From Chloroflexota bacterium (GTDB taxonomy: Bacteria; Chloroflexota; UBA6077; CF-72), in NCBI GenBank assembly GCA_019247515.1, contig JAFAOS010000542.1:1-38957 (forward strand): a stretch of DNA of 38,957 nt, written 5' to 3'. Position 1 is the stretch's first letter, and the number at the start of each line of letters is the position of its first letter. This document shows, in pieces, positions 7,571 through 15,887 of this stretch. The translations under genes and the position numbers were made by a program. Below the pieces are notes generated by a model that was not told the origin of the DNA, made no database searches, and saw only the letters and a list, made by a program, of their open reading frames with translations.

Positions 7571-10425
7571 CAGGTGCTCGACTTCCCGTGCAAAGTGGCC
7601 GCGGGCGGCAGCGCGCCCCAGTCTCCTAGCAACACCACCGGCGCCCAGAAGAACGGATGGCTCGGTCCCCCCGTGTCCGAAAGCAGCTCCAGCTGCGCAT
7701 CGCGCAGCGCTCGCGCCCGTGCGTGGCCGGCTCGCAGACCCGCGTAGAAGCGTTCCATCAACCGAGCCGTCGTGTGATCGTCGACGCGCCACAGGGTCTG
7801 GACCACTGAATGCGCGCCGGCGTACAGGAGCGCTCGAGGTAACCCCAGCTGCTCGTCACCCGGTGCGATTTGCGCGCGGCCGGACTCACACGCGCTCAGC
7901 GTCACTAGCGAGCAGTCGAGCTCCAGGTCGAAGCAGTCCAGCGCAGTAAGCTGCCCGTCTTCGAGCTGGAGGTACGAAAACAGCGGCGCGTCCAGCCGTG
8001 CAAAACCATGGGTCGCCAGGTGGATGACGTCAGCGTCACGGGCTTGTTGGAGTAGTCGTTCGCGCGTGGCGTCTGCTTCGAGCAGCGTGTCCGCCTCGAG
8101 CAGCTCGGCGACGGTGTGCGCTTCAGCAATCGCACCCGGCAGCGAGCCCTTATCGCTGTGCGCGACGACGAGCCGACAGGGCCGAGGCTGGGCGATTGGC
8201 CGACGACAGAAGGCCAGCGCACTGGCGGATGGTCCGACAACCACCTCCGCCTGCTCGATCAGGTATTCCGCCCCGTCGTACAGCGCGGCGAAAGGCAGGC
8301 GATGCAGGACTCCGTGCGGCACGATGACCAGGCGTGCCGCACCCTGGATCGACGCCGCCAGGGGTGTGATCAGCTCGTCGTAGAGTCGGCGTAGCACCTG
8401 GCGCGCCGACGCCTCCAGCGGACGCATGCGCTGCGTGTCGTCGCGGTTGACTGTCGTCATCGTGTGCAGGGTCAGATAGAGCGTCGAGATCAGCCGTTCG
8501 ACACGGGACCTGGCGCCAGCCCGGCGCACGGCGCGCACCTCGTCGGACGAGCTGACGAAGACGTACAGGTCCTCGGCGGTGGTGAAGTACTCGATCAGAA
8601 CTGTCCCCGGCTCGAGCGGCAGCGGATAGGACGTGCCCTGGAGCAGGGCGAGGCGCTCGAGGTCGGCGACGTTGCCCAGACGCAGCTCGTCAAGGAGCGA
8701 CCTGATCTGGCGCTCGCACTCGTCGAGCTCGGCCTGCTGCACCTCCCGCGGCGCGAGCTGGTCCGCGGCGAGGTTGGCCAGGGCGGTGCCGGTCAGTGAC
8801 GTCAGCTGCTCATGGCGACGACGCAAGCGTCTGAGCTCAGTTTCCAGACGCTCCTCGGTTGGCGAGCGCGGCCGAATGCGAATGTCGAGCTGGCCAGCCA
8901 GCGCATCGACCAGCGCGCGCGACTTGGCCCGCTCTGAGTAGTCGAAGGCCGCGGGCGCGTTACCCAGCTCCACACAGAGCGCGACCGCACGCTCGTACAC
9001 CTCGAGCTTGTCGGCCAGAAAGTCAGCGCGTGCCTCGGTCAGAATGCGACCCTGCACCTGCTCGAGCGCCCTGATGGCGCTGTCAAAAGCCATCAGCGCC
9101 GCAGACGGTTCTCCAGCTTGCTGGCTGAGTTCGGCCAGCAATCGCCAGGCCTGATACTCCAGCCATGGCACGCCGCGACCGCGGATGCTGTCGAGCGCTG
9201 TCTCAGCGGTCAACCTGGCGGCTTCCGACTCCCCGATTGCACGCAGTGCCGACGCCTCGACCACGCGAGCCTGGGCCGCGTTGACCGTCAGGCCGCGCAA
9301 GCTCAGCTCGTTCGCCGCGGCGCCCGCCTGTGTCGCGGCGGCGTGCCACTCACCGGCACTGGCCAGCAGCGCGGCGCGATCGGAGGCTACGACGGCCACC
9401 CAGCCCGCGCAGTCCGAGCTCGCAAAGATTGCTTCCGAACGGTCGAGCTCCGCCAGAGCCTCTGCACAGCGCCCGAGACGCCGCAGGCCCGCGCTCCGCA
9501 ACAGCAGGGTGCCCGCGAGGTTGATGCCCGCGCCGAGGGCCTCGAACTCGAGCGCCACGGCTGATGCCAGGTCGACGGCTTCCTCCAGTCGATTCAGCTC
9601 GAGCAGACAAAAAGCGGCGACACGCCCGACGAACGCGGCATCGTTGAGACGCCGCAATTCGATGAACGTCCGGCGTGACGAGCTGGCAGTCTCGAGCGCT
9701 CGGCTGTAATGACCCTGGTCTGCCAGCAGCTGGGCAGAGATCGACTTGCCGCGCGCCAGCTCGTACACGTGCCCGTGGTCCTCGAACACCGCCAGCGCCT
9801 GGCTGATCAGGCCGGAGGCGCGCTCATATTCACCCAGGCGCTGCCAGACGAGGGCCAGGTTACCGATGATGCGCGCTTCCTGGGCGGGGTCACGCGGCTC
9901 GAGGCGCGCGGCGGCCACGAGAGCGCGTTCGTACGCCTGAATCGCCGGCTCGAATCGGCCCAGCTCACACAGCAGTTGACCAGCGTGCTGTTCCAGGCGG
10001 GCGAGCCGCACCCACAAGCGCCGCCGTGACAGGATGCTCCGCGCCTGGTCGATACTTGCCAACTCAGCGTTCGAGACGCCCGTGTACCGCCACGTCACGG
10101 TGGCGCCGATGCGAGTCCGTGCCCAACCGACCTCGTCGTGGAGGGCCTGGTAGAGCGTCGCGGCGCGACCGTAGCCCGCGAGCGCGTCCTGATACCGCCC
10201 CAGTGTGCGTAGCGCATCCGCCTCGGCGAGTTGGCCAAGGGCTCGGATGCGCTCGTCGTGTGACTGGTCGGCCAGGCCGCCAATCTGCTCGGCGACGCTC
10301 AGCGCTCGCGGCGGGTCGACGTGCAAGAGCCGGTCCGACTCGGCCTTGAGCTCCTCCGCAATCTCGGCCGGGGAGCGCGAGTCAGCAAGCCCCGACGCGG
10401 CGCGGTCCCCCTGGCGCACGCGCAC
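7570..10425 (-). CDS. TPR-CHAT caspase-like protease
   Basis: A 951-residue protein. Residues about 60-500 are tandem TPR-type helical repeats (for example LRTLGRYQDALAGYGRAATL and CELGRFEPAIQAYERAL). Residues 520-590 are a charged Arg/Glu-rich helical, coiled-coil-like segment. The CHAT domain covers about 600-940. Its cysteine-protease dyad is intact: His806 in HLATHGF and Cys846 in TLSACESG, followed by GLPRALLYAGA and TLWRVDD. CHAT proteases are clan CD, related to caspases and separase, and TPR-CHAT proteins often act as gated sensors in bacterial defence or signalling. No signal peptide or membrane segment is seen. The start is a GTG at 10425, with another GTG two codons on; the true start is uncertain by a few residues. 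It is coupled through TGATG to the S8 protease, suggesting that one enzyme activates or delivers substrate to the other (inference). Confidence 0.94.
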   Translation of the reverse strand: MRVRQGDRAASGLADSRSPAEIAEELKAESDRLLHVDPPRALSVAEQIGGLADQSHDERIRALGQLAEADALRTLGRYQDALAGYGRAATLYQALHDEVGWARTRIGATVTWRYTGVSNAELASIDQARSILSRRRLWVRLARLEQHAGQLLCELGRFEPAIQAYERALVAAARLEPRDPAQEARIIGNLALVWQRLGEYERASGLISQALAVFEDHGHVYELARGKSISAQLLADQGHYSRALETASSSRRTFIELRRLNDAAFVGRVAAFCLLELNRLEEAVDLASAVALEFEALGAGINLAGTLLLRSAGLRRLGRCAEALAELDRSEAIFASSDCAGWVAVVASDRAALLASAGEWHAAATQAGAAANELSLRGLTVNAAQARVVEASALRAIGESEAARLTAETALDSIRGRGVPWLEYQAWRLLAELSQQAGEPSAALMAFDSAIRALEQVQGRILTEARADFLADKLEVYERAVALCVELGNAPAAFDYSERAKSRALVDALAGQLDIRIRPRSPTEERLETELRRLRRRHEQLTSLTGTALANLAADQLAPREVQQAELDECERQIRSLLDELRLGNVADLERLALLQGTSYPLPLEPGTVLIEYFTTAEDLYVFVSSSDEVRAVRRAGARSRVERLISTLYLTLHTMTTVNRDDTQRMRPLEASARQVLRRLYDELITPLAASIQGAARLVIVPHGVLHRLPFAALYDGAEYLIEQAEVVVGPSASALAFCRRPIAQPRPCRLVVAHSDKGSLPGAIAEAHTVAELLEADTLLEADATRERLLQQARDADVIHLATHGFARLDAPLFSYLQLEDGQLTALDCFDLELDCSLVTLSACESGRAQIAPGDEQLGLPRALLYAGAHSVVQTLWRVDDHTTARLMERFYAGLRAGHARARALRDAQLELLSDTGGPSHPFFWAPVVLLGDWGALPPAATLHGKSST

Positions 10426-10466
10426 GAGTGTAAAGGATCGTTACCCGTACGGTCGGCGGCAGATGA

Positions 10467-10524
10467 CATCGGCAGTGCCGATGGGTAGGGGAGACCCCTA
10501 CGACCCCCAGTGAGGTGGGGGTCG
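10467..10524. repeat. Three consecutive hairpins including the TAGGGG-AGA-CCCCTA repeat
   Basis: CATCGGCAGTGCCGATG (10467-10483) has 8-base arms. TAGGGGAGACCCCTA (10486-10500) has 6-base arms. CGACCCCC at 10501-10508 pairs perfectly with GGGGGTCG at 10517-10524. The second and third hairpins together match the repeat at 38768-38800 and 38865-38898, and a diverged form inside the coding region at 26633-26659. Confidence 0.8.
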
Positions 10525-10630
10525 CCCTCGCCCAGGGGACTCCGTGGGTCCCACACCCCAGTGGCGATGAACGCTGTTCCCTCCCTGTGGGTCGTCCGTA
10601 GGTCTCGACGGACATTTTCGTGGGAGGGGA

Positions 10631-10856
10631 GCCGACGGTCGTTCCCCAGATGGGACCGAGGGTCTTCCCTCTAAGACTGAGCCGGTCCGATTACCTGGGG
10701 GTCCAGGGGGTTCTCCCCCTGCTTGTCGTCACAGGCGCATTCCCCGGAGGAGAGCCGACGGTCCTTCCCCCAGACGGGACGTAGGGTTTTCACTCTGAGA
10801 CTCCGGCGGTCCGATTACCTGGGGGTCCGGGGGGTTCTCCCCCTGGTTGTCGTCAC
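10631..10856. repeat. Imperfect direct repeat, two units of about 103 bases, 123-124 bases apart
   Basis: Both units begin GCCGACGGTC and share CGGTCCGATTACCTGGGGGT near the 3' end, then a GGGGGTTCTCCCCCTG hairpin and TTGTCGTCAC. Unit one is about 10631-10732 and unit two about 10754-10856. The first half of each carries a diverged TTCCCCAGATGGGACC-type unit. The intergenic copies look like a duplicated composite repeat rather than coding sequence. Confidence 0.75.
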
Positions 10857-10912
10857 CACCGATGCCGTCGGATCAACGGGAGCCGCAACCGGTGTTCCCC
10901 GCACGCGACGGC

Positions 10913-11806
10913 TCAGCGTCGGCGAACCTCCACCTTTCCTTCGCGAATCCGCGTCTCGAAGACATTGGTCGGCTCTGCCGCGGGGCCCTGGCACACCCGG
11001 CCGTCGACCAGGTTGAACTGCGAGCCGTGCCACGGGCACTCGACCACCGTGTCGTCCTCCAGCAGCTTGCCCTCGGCCAACGGGCCGCCCCAGTGCGGGC
11101 AGGCGTTGCTGACCGCCTGCACGTTGTGCCCCTTCTTCAGCAGCGCGATCGAGAACTCGCCGCCCTCCACGGAGACCGTCTTGGCCACCAGCTTGCCTTC
11201 GGGAAGCTCGGCTTCGGGACACACCACCTGGAACTCCTCGACGTGCGGCTCGAAGGCGATGCGGCTCACCTGGGTGCCCAGCCGATACACCAGCTCGCCG
11301 CCCAGCCAGGCCGAGACGCCGGTCAGACCGAGTCCCAGCGTCGACAGGCCGATGCCCAGCCCTCGCTTGTCGCCGCGGCGCGCGGCGAGCGAGCCAACCA
11401 TCAGCACAAGCCCGGTGGCATTCAGCACCGCATGGATGAGGGCAATGCGTCGCGGCTCCTCGGAGATGTCGGCGAAATCCGCGCTGCCCGACAGGGCCGT
11501 CGGCACGGCAGCCAGCACGCCTACGGTCATCGCCGCGTCGGCCTCGCGCGTGGCGCCGACCACGTCGAGGATGAAACCGGTGGACCAGGCGCCGATCGCC
11601 GCGTCGGTCAGGGCCGGGTGCAGCGGGTGGCCGAGCCACACGCCGTTGAGCCAGTTCTTGATCTGGCGCCCGGCGGGTCCACCCGCGCTTGTCACCGTGT
11701 TGAGCAGCTTCTGGTACTGACCGGCCCAGTAGTCGAGCTGCTGGTTCTGCTCGGGGCCCAGCGCGTCCATGACGCGCGACATATCGCGAACAACGTCGAC
11801 AGTCAT
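10913..11806 (-). CDS. DUF2231 membrane domain fused to a Rieske [2Fe-2S] domain
   Basis: A 297-residue protein. Residues about 50-175 form a DUF2231-type membrane domain with four hydrophobic helices and the signature WLGHPLHPALTD (57-68). Residues about 190-297 form a Rieske ferredoxin domain with both cluster-binding pairs: Cys236-Pro-His238 and Cys257-Pro-Trp-His260. The Rieske part resembles soluble ferredoxin or oxygenase-type domains more than cytochrome bc1 proteins, because the bc1 disulfide cysteines are absent. It is likely a membrane-bound electron carrier; its partner is unknown. The ATG start at 11806 lies 42 bases from the divergent DUF4352-like gene, so the two could share a control region. 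Confidence 0.9.
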   Translation of the reverse strand: MTVDVVRDMSRVMDALGPEQNQQLDYWAGQYQKLLNTVTSAGGPAGRQIKNWLNGVWLGHPLHPALTDAAIGAWSTGFILDVVGATREADAAMTVGVLAAVPTALSGSADFADISEEPRRIALIHAVLNATGLVLMVGSLAARRGDKRGLGIGLSTLGLGLTGVSAWLGGELVYRLGTQVSRIAFEPHVEEFQVVCPEAELPEGKLVAKTVSVEGGEFSIALLKKGHNVQAVSNACPHWGGPLAEGKLLEDDTVVECPWHGSQFNLVDGRVCQGPAAEPTNVFETRIREGKVEVRRR

Positions 11807-11848
11807 CGTGGCCGCTGATGCAGCAGAGGTTGTGCCAGAATTCGCGGG

Positions 11849-12430
11849 TTGCTGCGCGCGCCCTTGTGGCTGATTGGCCTGTTGATCATCGCCGCGATCG
11901 TCGTGGGCGTCTACGCGTATTACACGACCCCCCTGCCGTACGGCCTCGGCGAGCTCGTCAGCACGCCTGGCGGCCGCAACGCGCCGGTCGCCGCGCTGCC
12001 AACTGAGGTGCCCGGCGCGGCCGGGGCGCGCGCGCCGGCGGGCCAGCCGCTCACGCTCGGCGCGGCTTCGGTGCTGGTGAACTCCGTGGCCCGCAATCAG
12101 GACCTGACCACGGGCGGACGCGGCGGACCGCCCGGCTCGTTCACGGTCCTGGACCTGCAGCTGGGCAACGCGGGCAACGAGCCGCTCACGCCCTCCCTGT
12201 CAGATTTCCGACTCGTCGACGATCGAGGTCGCAGCTACGCCGTCGACGCCGAGGCCACGCGCTCGACCAACAGCTTTGGCCATCGCCGCGACGTGTTCGA
12301 CGCCAGCGTGCCGCCGGGCGGCCGCGTAGACACGTACCTGGCCTTCGAGACGACCGCCGATGCCAACCCGCAGACGCTGCGCGTGGTGATGGGCTACGGC
12401 GAAGCCGCCTTGCCGACTGCCACTCAATAG
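11849..12430 (+). CDS. DUF4352-like membrane-anchored extracellular protein
   Basis: A 193-residue protein with a TTG start. The N-terminal hydrophobic segment (residues about 6-24, LWLIGLLIIAAIVVGVYAYY) would act as a signal anchor. An Ala/Pro/Gly-rich linker follows (about 40-68), then a beta-sandwich of the DUF4352 type (about 70-190). This shows the family features TVLDLQLGNAGNEPL, a VDDRGRSY strand and VPPGGRVDTYLAFE. Such domains are extracellular and of uncertain function. The frame has no ATG or GTG close upstream, which is why the TTG is chosen. It is divergent from the Rieske gene. Confidence 0.75.
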   Translation: MLRAPLWLIGLLIIAAIVVGVYAYYTTPLPYGLGELVSTPGGRNAPVAALPTEVPGAAGARAPAGQPLTLGAASVLVNSVARNQDLTTGGRGGPPGSFTVLDLQLGNAGNEPLTPSLSDFRLVDDRGRSYAVDAEATRSTNSFGHRRDVFDASVPPGGRVDTYLAFETTADANPQTLRVVMGYGEAALPTATQ

Positions 12431-12508
12431 GCGCACGAGAGCCCGGGCAGAGCCGATCGCTGAAGAAACTTTTGTGCAGTCGCAACCAGCAGAGCTGTCT
12501 AGCCCCTC

Positions 12509-13672
12509 CTATTCGGCGCTGGCCGCCGCCGACACCAGGCTCGGGCCGAGCGCCACCACGATCGCCGCTCCCGCCAGGGCGGGCAGGAACGCGCTGGCTT
12601 CCACCTGGGATGCGTCCCAGATCGCACCCGCCACGAGAGTCGTGACAAACGCGGTCGTATAGCTGATCGCGAAGGTGCCCGCCGACAGCCGGGCCACCTC
12701 GCCGTGCCCGGCCAGCAGCGCGGGTAGCGCGAACGACATCACCAGCACGTACGCCGCGCAGAAGCCGAACACCCCGGCGGCGACAACTAGCGGGAGGCCC
12801 GGCAGAAGCAGCACGACGCACAGCGCGGCCAGGATTGCGCCCGCGACCAGGTACGAGGTCGAACGCCGTGCGAGCAGCCGCAGTGGCACGAAACCGATGA
12901 CCGCCGACGCGGGCACCTGCATGCCATTCAGCGACGTCAGCGCCAGACCGACCAGGTCCGCCTGGTTGGTCGCGTGCAGGTAGTCGGGAATGAAGGTGTT
13001 GGCGCCGAAGTAGATCATGCTCGCAGCGGATTGAAAGATGCCGATACGCCACATGCGGCTGTTGCGCCAGTCGGGCATGCCTGGCGGCCACGGCAAGTCC
13101 CTGGCCGGCGGCTCGTGTGGCGTCAAGACCGCCAGCAGCGCCGCGGTGATCAGCACTGGAATGGCCCAGAAGGCGAACGCCGCCTCCCACGAGCCGACCA
13201 GCGGCAGCACAAGCGGCAGCGTCAGCGACGCCGCCAACAGCTCACCAACCAGTAGCCCGTTCGACCAGAAACCCGTCGCGCGCGCGACCGCGTCGGGAAA
13301 CCACTGGCGGACCAGGGCCGGAAACGTGGGCTGGCTGATGCTGATGCCCGCGCCCATCGCCAGCGTCATACCGAACAGGATCGGCACGCTCGGCCCGACG
13401 CCTCGCAGCGCGGACGAAATGCCGATCAGCCACAGGCCGCACAGCAGCGCCCGCCTGGCGCCGAGTCGGGCGATCAACAGCGAACCCGGCACCGCGGCGA
13501 TGCCCAGCAGCAGCAAGGGCAGGCCCGACAAGGCCGCGACCCCCTTCTCGTCCAGCTGGAGGTCGGCGTGGATCAGCGGCAGGACGGGCGGTACCGCCAG
13601 CAGCGTGATGCGCAGGTCGTTGCCCGCCAGCCAGAGGAGTGCCAGCCGCAGCCGCGAGCGGGACGCCACCAC
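12509..13672 (-). CDS. MFS transporter, CynX/NimT-like
   Basis: A 387-residue major facilitator protein with about twelve hydrophobic segments and a GTG start. The first loop motif appears as GSLLIARLGARRALLCG (residues about 63-79), the usual MFS loop 2-3 signature. The GNDLRITLLAVPPVLPLI opening is typical of the CynX/NimT (cyanate/2-nitroimidazole) group. Substrate is not predictable. It converges with the DUF4352-like gene (78-base gap) and is divergent from the fibronectin-type gene. Confidence 0.9.
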   Translation of the reverse strand: MVASRSRLRLALLWLAGNDLRITLLAVPPVLPLIHADLQLDEKGVAALSGLPLLLLGIAAVPGSLLIARLGARRALLCGLWLIGISSALRGVGPSVPILFGMTLAMGAGISISQPTFPALVRQWFPDAVARATGFWSNGLLVGELLAASLTLPLVLPLVGSWEAAFAFWAIPVLITAALLAVLTPHEPPARDLPWPPGMPDWRNSRMWRIGIFQSAASMIYFGANTFIPDYLHATNQADLVGLALTSLNGMQVPASAVIGFVPLRLLARRSTSYLVAGAILAALCVVLLLPGLPLVVAAGVFGFCAAYVLVMSFALPALLAGHGEVARLSAGTFAISYTTAFVTTLVAGAIWDASQVEASAFLPALAGAAIVVALGPSLVSAAASAE

Positions 13673-13758
13673 CAGGGTGATTGTGCCGCCGTCTCAACAG
13701 AATTGACACTCGACGGGGTAGACAGCCCGTCATCGCCGATGGCACTCTGATCATTCCT

Positions 13759-15828
13759 GTGATCGGACGCCTGGCACTCGCATGCGCCCTGGCGGTGCTG
13801 GGGATGGCGAGCCTCCGAACGCCAGCCGTCGAGGTCGCGCACGCCCAGCAGCTGACCAGCACGCCAACGCCGACCGCGACGCCCGCGGCGGCGGGCCCAA
13901 CAGCAGCAGCGATCGCCTCGCCGGTGGCGTTGCCCAGTCAGGCGCCCCTGGCGACACCCCGACCGTCCCCGGAACCCACCGCTCGGCCGACGGCGACTCG
14001 GACGCCGCAGCCCACCTCGACCCGCGTCGTAGCCATGCAGGCCACGCTTGGTCCCATCCTGTCGGCCACACCGACGCGCTCGCCGACCTGGACGCCGACG
14101 CCGTTCCTTACGCCGCTGGTGCCGGCCACCCCGATCCAACCCCAGGCGTCGTCCACCGGGCTGCCCAACACCGCCGGACTGGCCCCGGCTGGCCTTACCC
14201 CGATCAGCACCCCCGTCCTCACCCCCGTCGGCGCGCCTGTCCCGAACGCCGCCCTGGCCACCAACCTGGCAACCAGCAGCATCACGCGCTCCAGCGCCAC
14301 CGTCACCTGGACGAGCAGCGTGCCGACCACCTCGCAGGTCGAATACGGGACGGTCGCGGACAACACGTTCCGATCGCCACTCGATCCGTCACTGTTGACC
14401 GCGCACACCATCGTGCTCACCGGCTTGCTGCCGGGCACCACGTACCAGTTTCACGCGCTGGGCGCGACGCCCGGCGGGACGGCAGCGATCTCGACCGACG
14501 GCACGTTCGTGACCGCGCCGGACGGCAGCGGGCCCGAGGTGGCCGCGCTCACCGTCGAGCAGGCAACCGGCACGCTCGCGCGCGTTGGCTGGACGACGTC
14601 GACGGGCACGGTCGCCCAGGTGGAGTACGGGACAACCGCCAACTACGGCTCGTTCACGCTGCTGAAGGTCTACGGCCAGCCCGCCCAGGACATGCTGCTG
14701 AGCGGGCTCCTGCCGGCGACGACCTACCACTACCGCGTCAAGGCCTGGGACCCGCAGGGCGGTCTCGGGGCATCGGCAGATGCCACGTTCAGCACCGCGC
14801 CGGCTGGCCTGGCGAATCTGATCGGCGACGACACGGTCCGGAACGACAGCCTGTCGTTGCCGGGTGGTCAGGCCGTGGCCTACCAGTATGTCGCCGCCCA
14901 GAGCGGACTGGCCAGCGTGGTGCGCGTCTACGTCGACGCGGGCAGCGCGGCGCCCGCGCTGCGGGTGGCGCTGTACTCGGATCAAACGGGCGCACCGGGC
15001 GCCATCCTGTCGCAAGGCACTGCCTCGGGACTGAGCCCGGGCTGGACGAGCGCCACCATCCCGCCCGTGCCACTCCTGCGAAGTTCGCGCTACTGGATCG
15101 GCGTGCTGAGTCCGCTGGGTCCGGGCGCTCTCAATCTGCGGCAGTCGGCCAGTGGCGGCAGCAGTCTATCCAGTGCACAGACGAGCCTGGCGGCGTTTCC
15201 CCAGCCGTTTGGAAGCGGTGTCCCTGGCGCACGTTCGCCACTGGCCGCGTACGTTCAGCAGGTGCCGCCCGCCATCACGCTCACGGGCCCGCCCGACGGC
15301 AGCGTCGTGAGCGGCCAGGCACAACTCTCGGCGGTCGTCGACGACGATGCGCCGGTGACGCGGCTGCAGTTCTACATCGATGCTCAGGCCGTCGGAGCGC
15401 CGCTGACCAGCGCGCCATTCACGCTGACCTGGAGCGTGGACGCTCTCAATGCGGGCCTGCCGCACACGATCAGTGCCCGCGCATCCGACGCGTTAGGTCG
15501 ATCGAGCGTTTCGGGCAGCGTGAACGTGCAGGTCGACAACGGGCCAGTGATCTCGAATGTAGTCGCCAGCCCGGGCTTGACCGCAAGCAGCGCGCGCGTG
15601 ACGTGGACCACCGACGTGCCCGCCGACGGTCAGGTCGAATACGGGCCGACGACCAACTACGGCCTGACCACGCCGCTCAATTCGATCGCCGACGTGCGTC
15701 ACGACATGCAGTTGACCGGTCTCAGCGACGGCACGACGTACCACTACCGCGTCCGCAGCCGAGACGCCGCGGGTGCGCTGACCCTGTCGCCAGACGCGAC
15801 GCTCGCGCCCATTTCGGAGGGAACCTAG
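13759..15828 (+). CDS. Secreted multi-domain fibronectin/Ig-type surface protein
   Basis: About 689 residues, starting at GTG 13759 so that a signal peptide (VIGRLALACALAVLGMASL, then AHA-Q) is at the N-terminus. An open frame runs up to a TTG at 13681, but that start would bury the signal peptide. After the signal comes a Thr/Pro/Ala-rich stretch of about 130 residues. Two fibronectin-III-like domains follow, each with a QVEYGT strand and a LLPGTTY or LLPATTYHYRV strand. Next are a jelly-roll-like domain of about 150 residues and an Ig-like domain (GPPDGSVVSGQAQLSAVV). A third fibronectin-like domain with VEYGPTTNYG ends the protein. There is no catalytic motif, sortase signal or membrane tail. 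It is probably an adhesive or structural extracellular protein. Confidence 0.8.
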   Translation: MIGRLALACALAVLGMASLRTPAVEVAHAQQLTSTPTPTATPAAAGPTAAAIASPVALPSQAPLATPRPSPEPTARPTATRTPQPTSTRVVAMQATLGPILSATPTRSPTWTPTPFLTPLVPATPIQPQASSTGLPNTAGLAPAGLTPISTPVLTPVGAPVPNAALATNLATSSITRSSATVTWTSSVPTTSQVEYGTVADNTFRSPLDPSLLTAHTIVLTGLLPGTTYQFHALGATPGGTAAISTDGTFVTAPDGSGPEVAALTVEQATGTLARVGWTTSTGTVAQVEYGTTANYGSFTLLKVYGQPAQDMLLSGLLPATTYHYRVKAWDPQGGLGASADATFSTAPAGLANLIGDDTVRNDSLSLPGGQAVAYQYVAAQSGLASVVRVYVDAGSAAPALRVALYSDQTGAPGAILSQGTASGLSPGWTSATIPPVPLLRSSRYWIGVLSPLGPGALNLRQSASGGSSLSSAQTSLAAFPQPFGSGVPGARSPLAAYVQQVPPAITLTGPPDGSVVSGQAQLSAVVDDDAPVTRLQFYIDAQAVGAPLTSAPFTLTWSVDALNAGLPHTISARASDALGRSSVSGSVNVQVDNGPVISNVVASPGLTASSARVTWTTDVPADGQVEYGPTTNYGLTTPLNSIADVRHDMQLTGLSDGTTYHYRVRSRDAAGALTLSPDATLAPISEGT

Positions 15829-15887
15829 AGATCGCGATGCGTAGCGAGGTTCCTCGGTCGTGACGCGCCAGCGCCTATCCTACGCGT

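Larger units (their letters stand above)
10426..10912. other. 487-base repeat-rich gap upstream of the CHAT gene
   Basis: No credible gene is seen here; short open frames are only passages through the repeats. The gap lies between the 3' end of the Rieske gene and the 5' end of the CHAT gene, both on the minus strand. It holds three adjacent hairpins (10467-10524), units of the CCCCAG...GGGACC type (about 10533-10657) and an imperfect direct duplication (10631-10856). The promoter for the CHAT-S8 operon should lie in it, but I could not pick a convincing -35/-10 pair. Confidence 0.6.

Noticed and set aside
7570..7792. Upstream extension of the S8 protease to 7792
   Set aside because: It would overlap the CHAT catalytic domain by over 220 bases, and the added residues are Arg/Gly/Ala-rich shadow sequence; the TGATG junction gives a better start.
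30..10425. Functional link between the ECF sigma factor and the TPR-CHAT protease, as in type III-E systems
   Set aside because: They are more than 4 kb apart, on opposite strands, with unrelated genes between; no anti-sigma protein or CRISPR effector is present.
10847..11818. 323-codon plus-strand frame opposite the Rieske gene
   Set aside because: The minus strand encodes intact Rieske and DUF2231 motifs.
13782..15863. 693-codon alternative frame over the fibronectin-type gene
   Set aside because: Arg/His/Pro-rich translation with no domain; the other frame has a signal peptide and clear fibronectin repeats.
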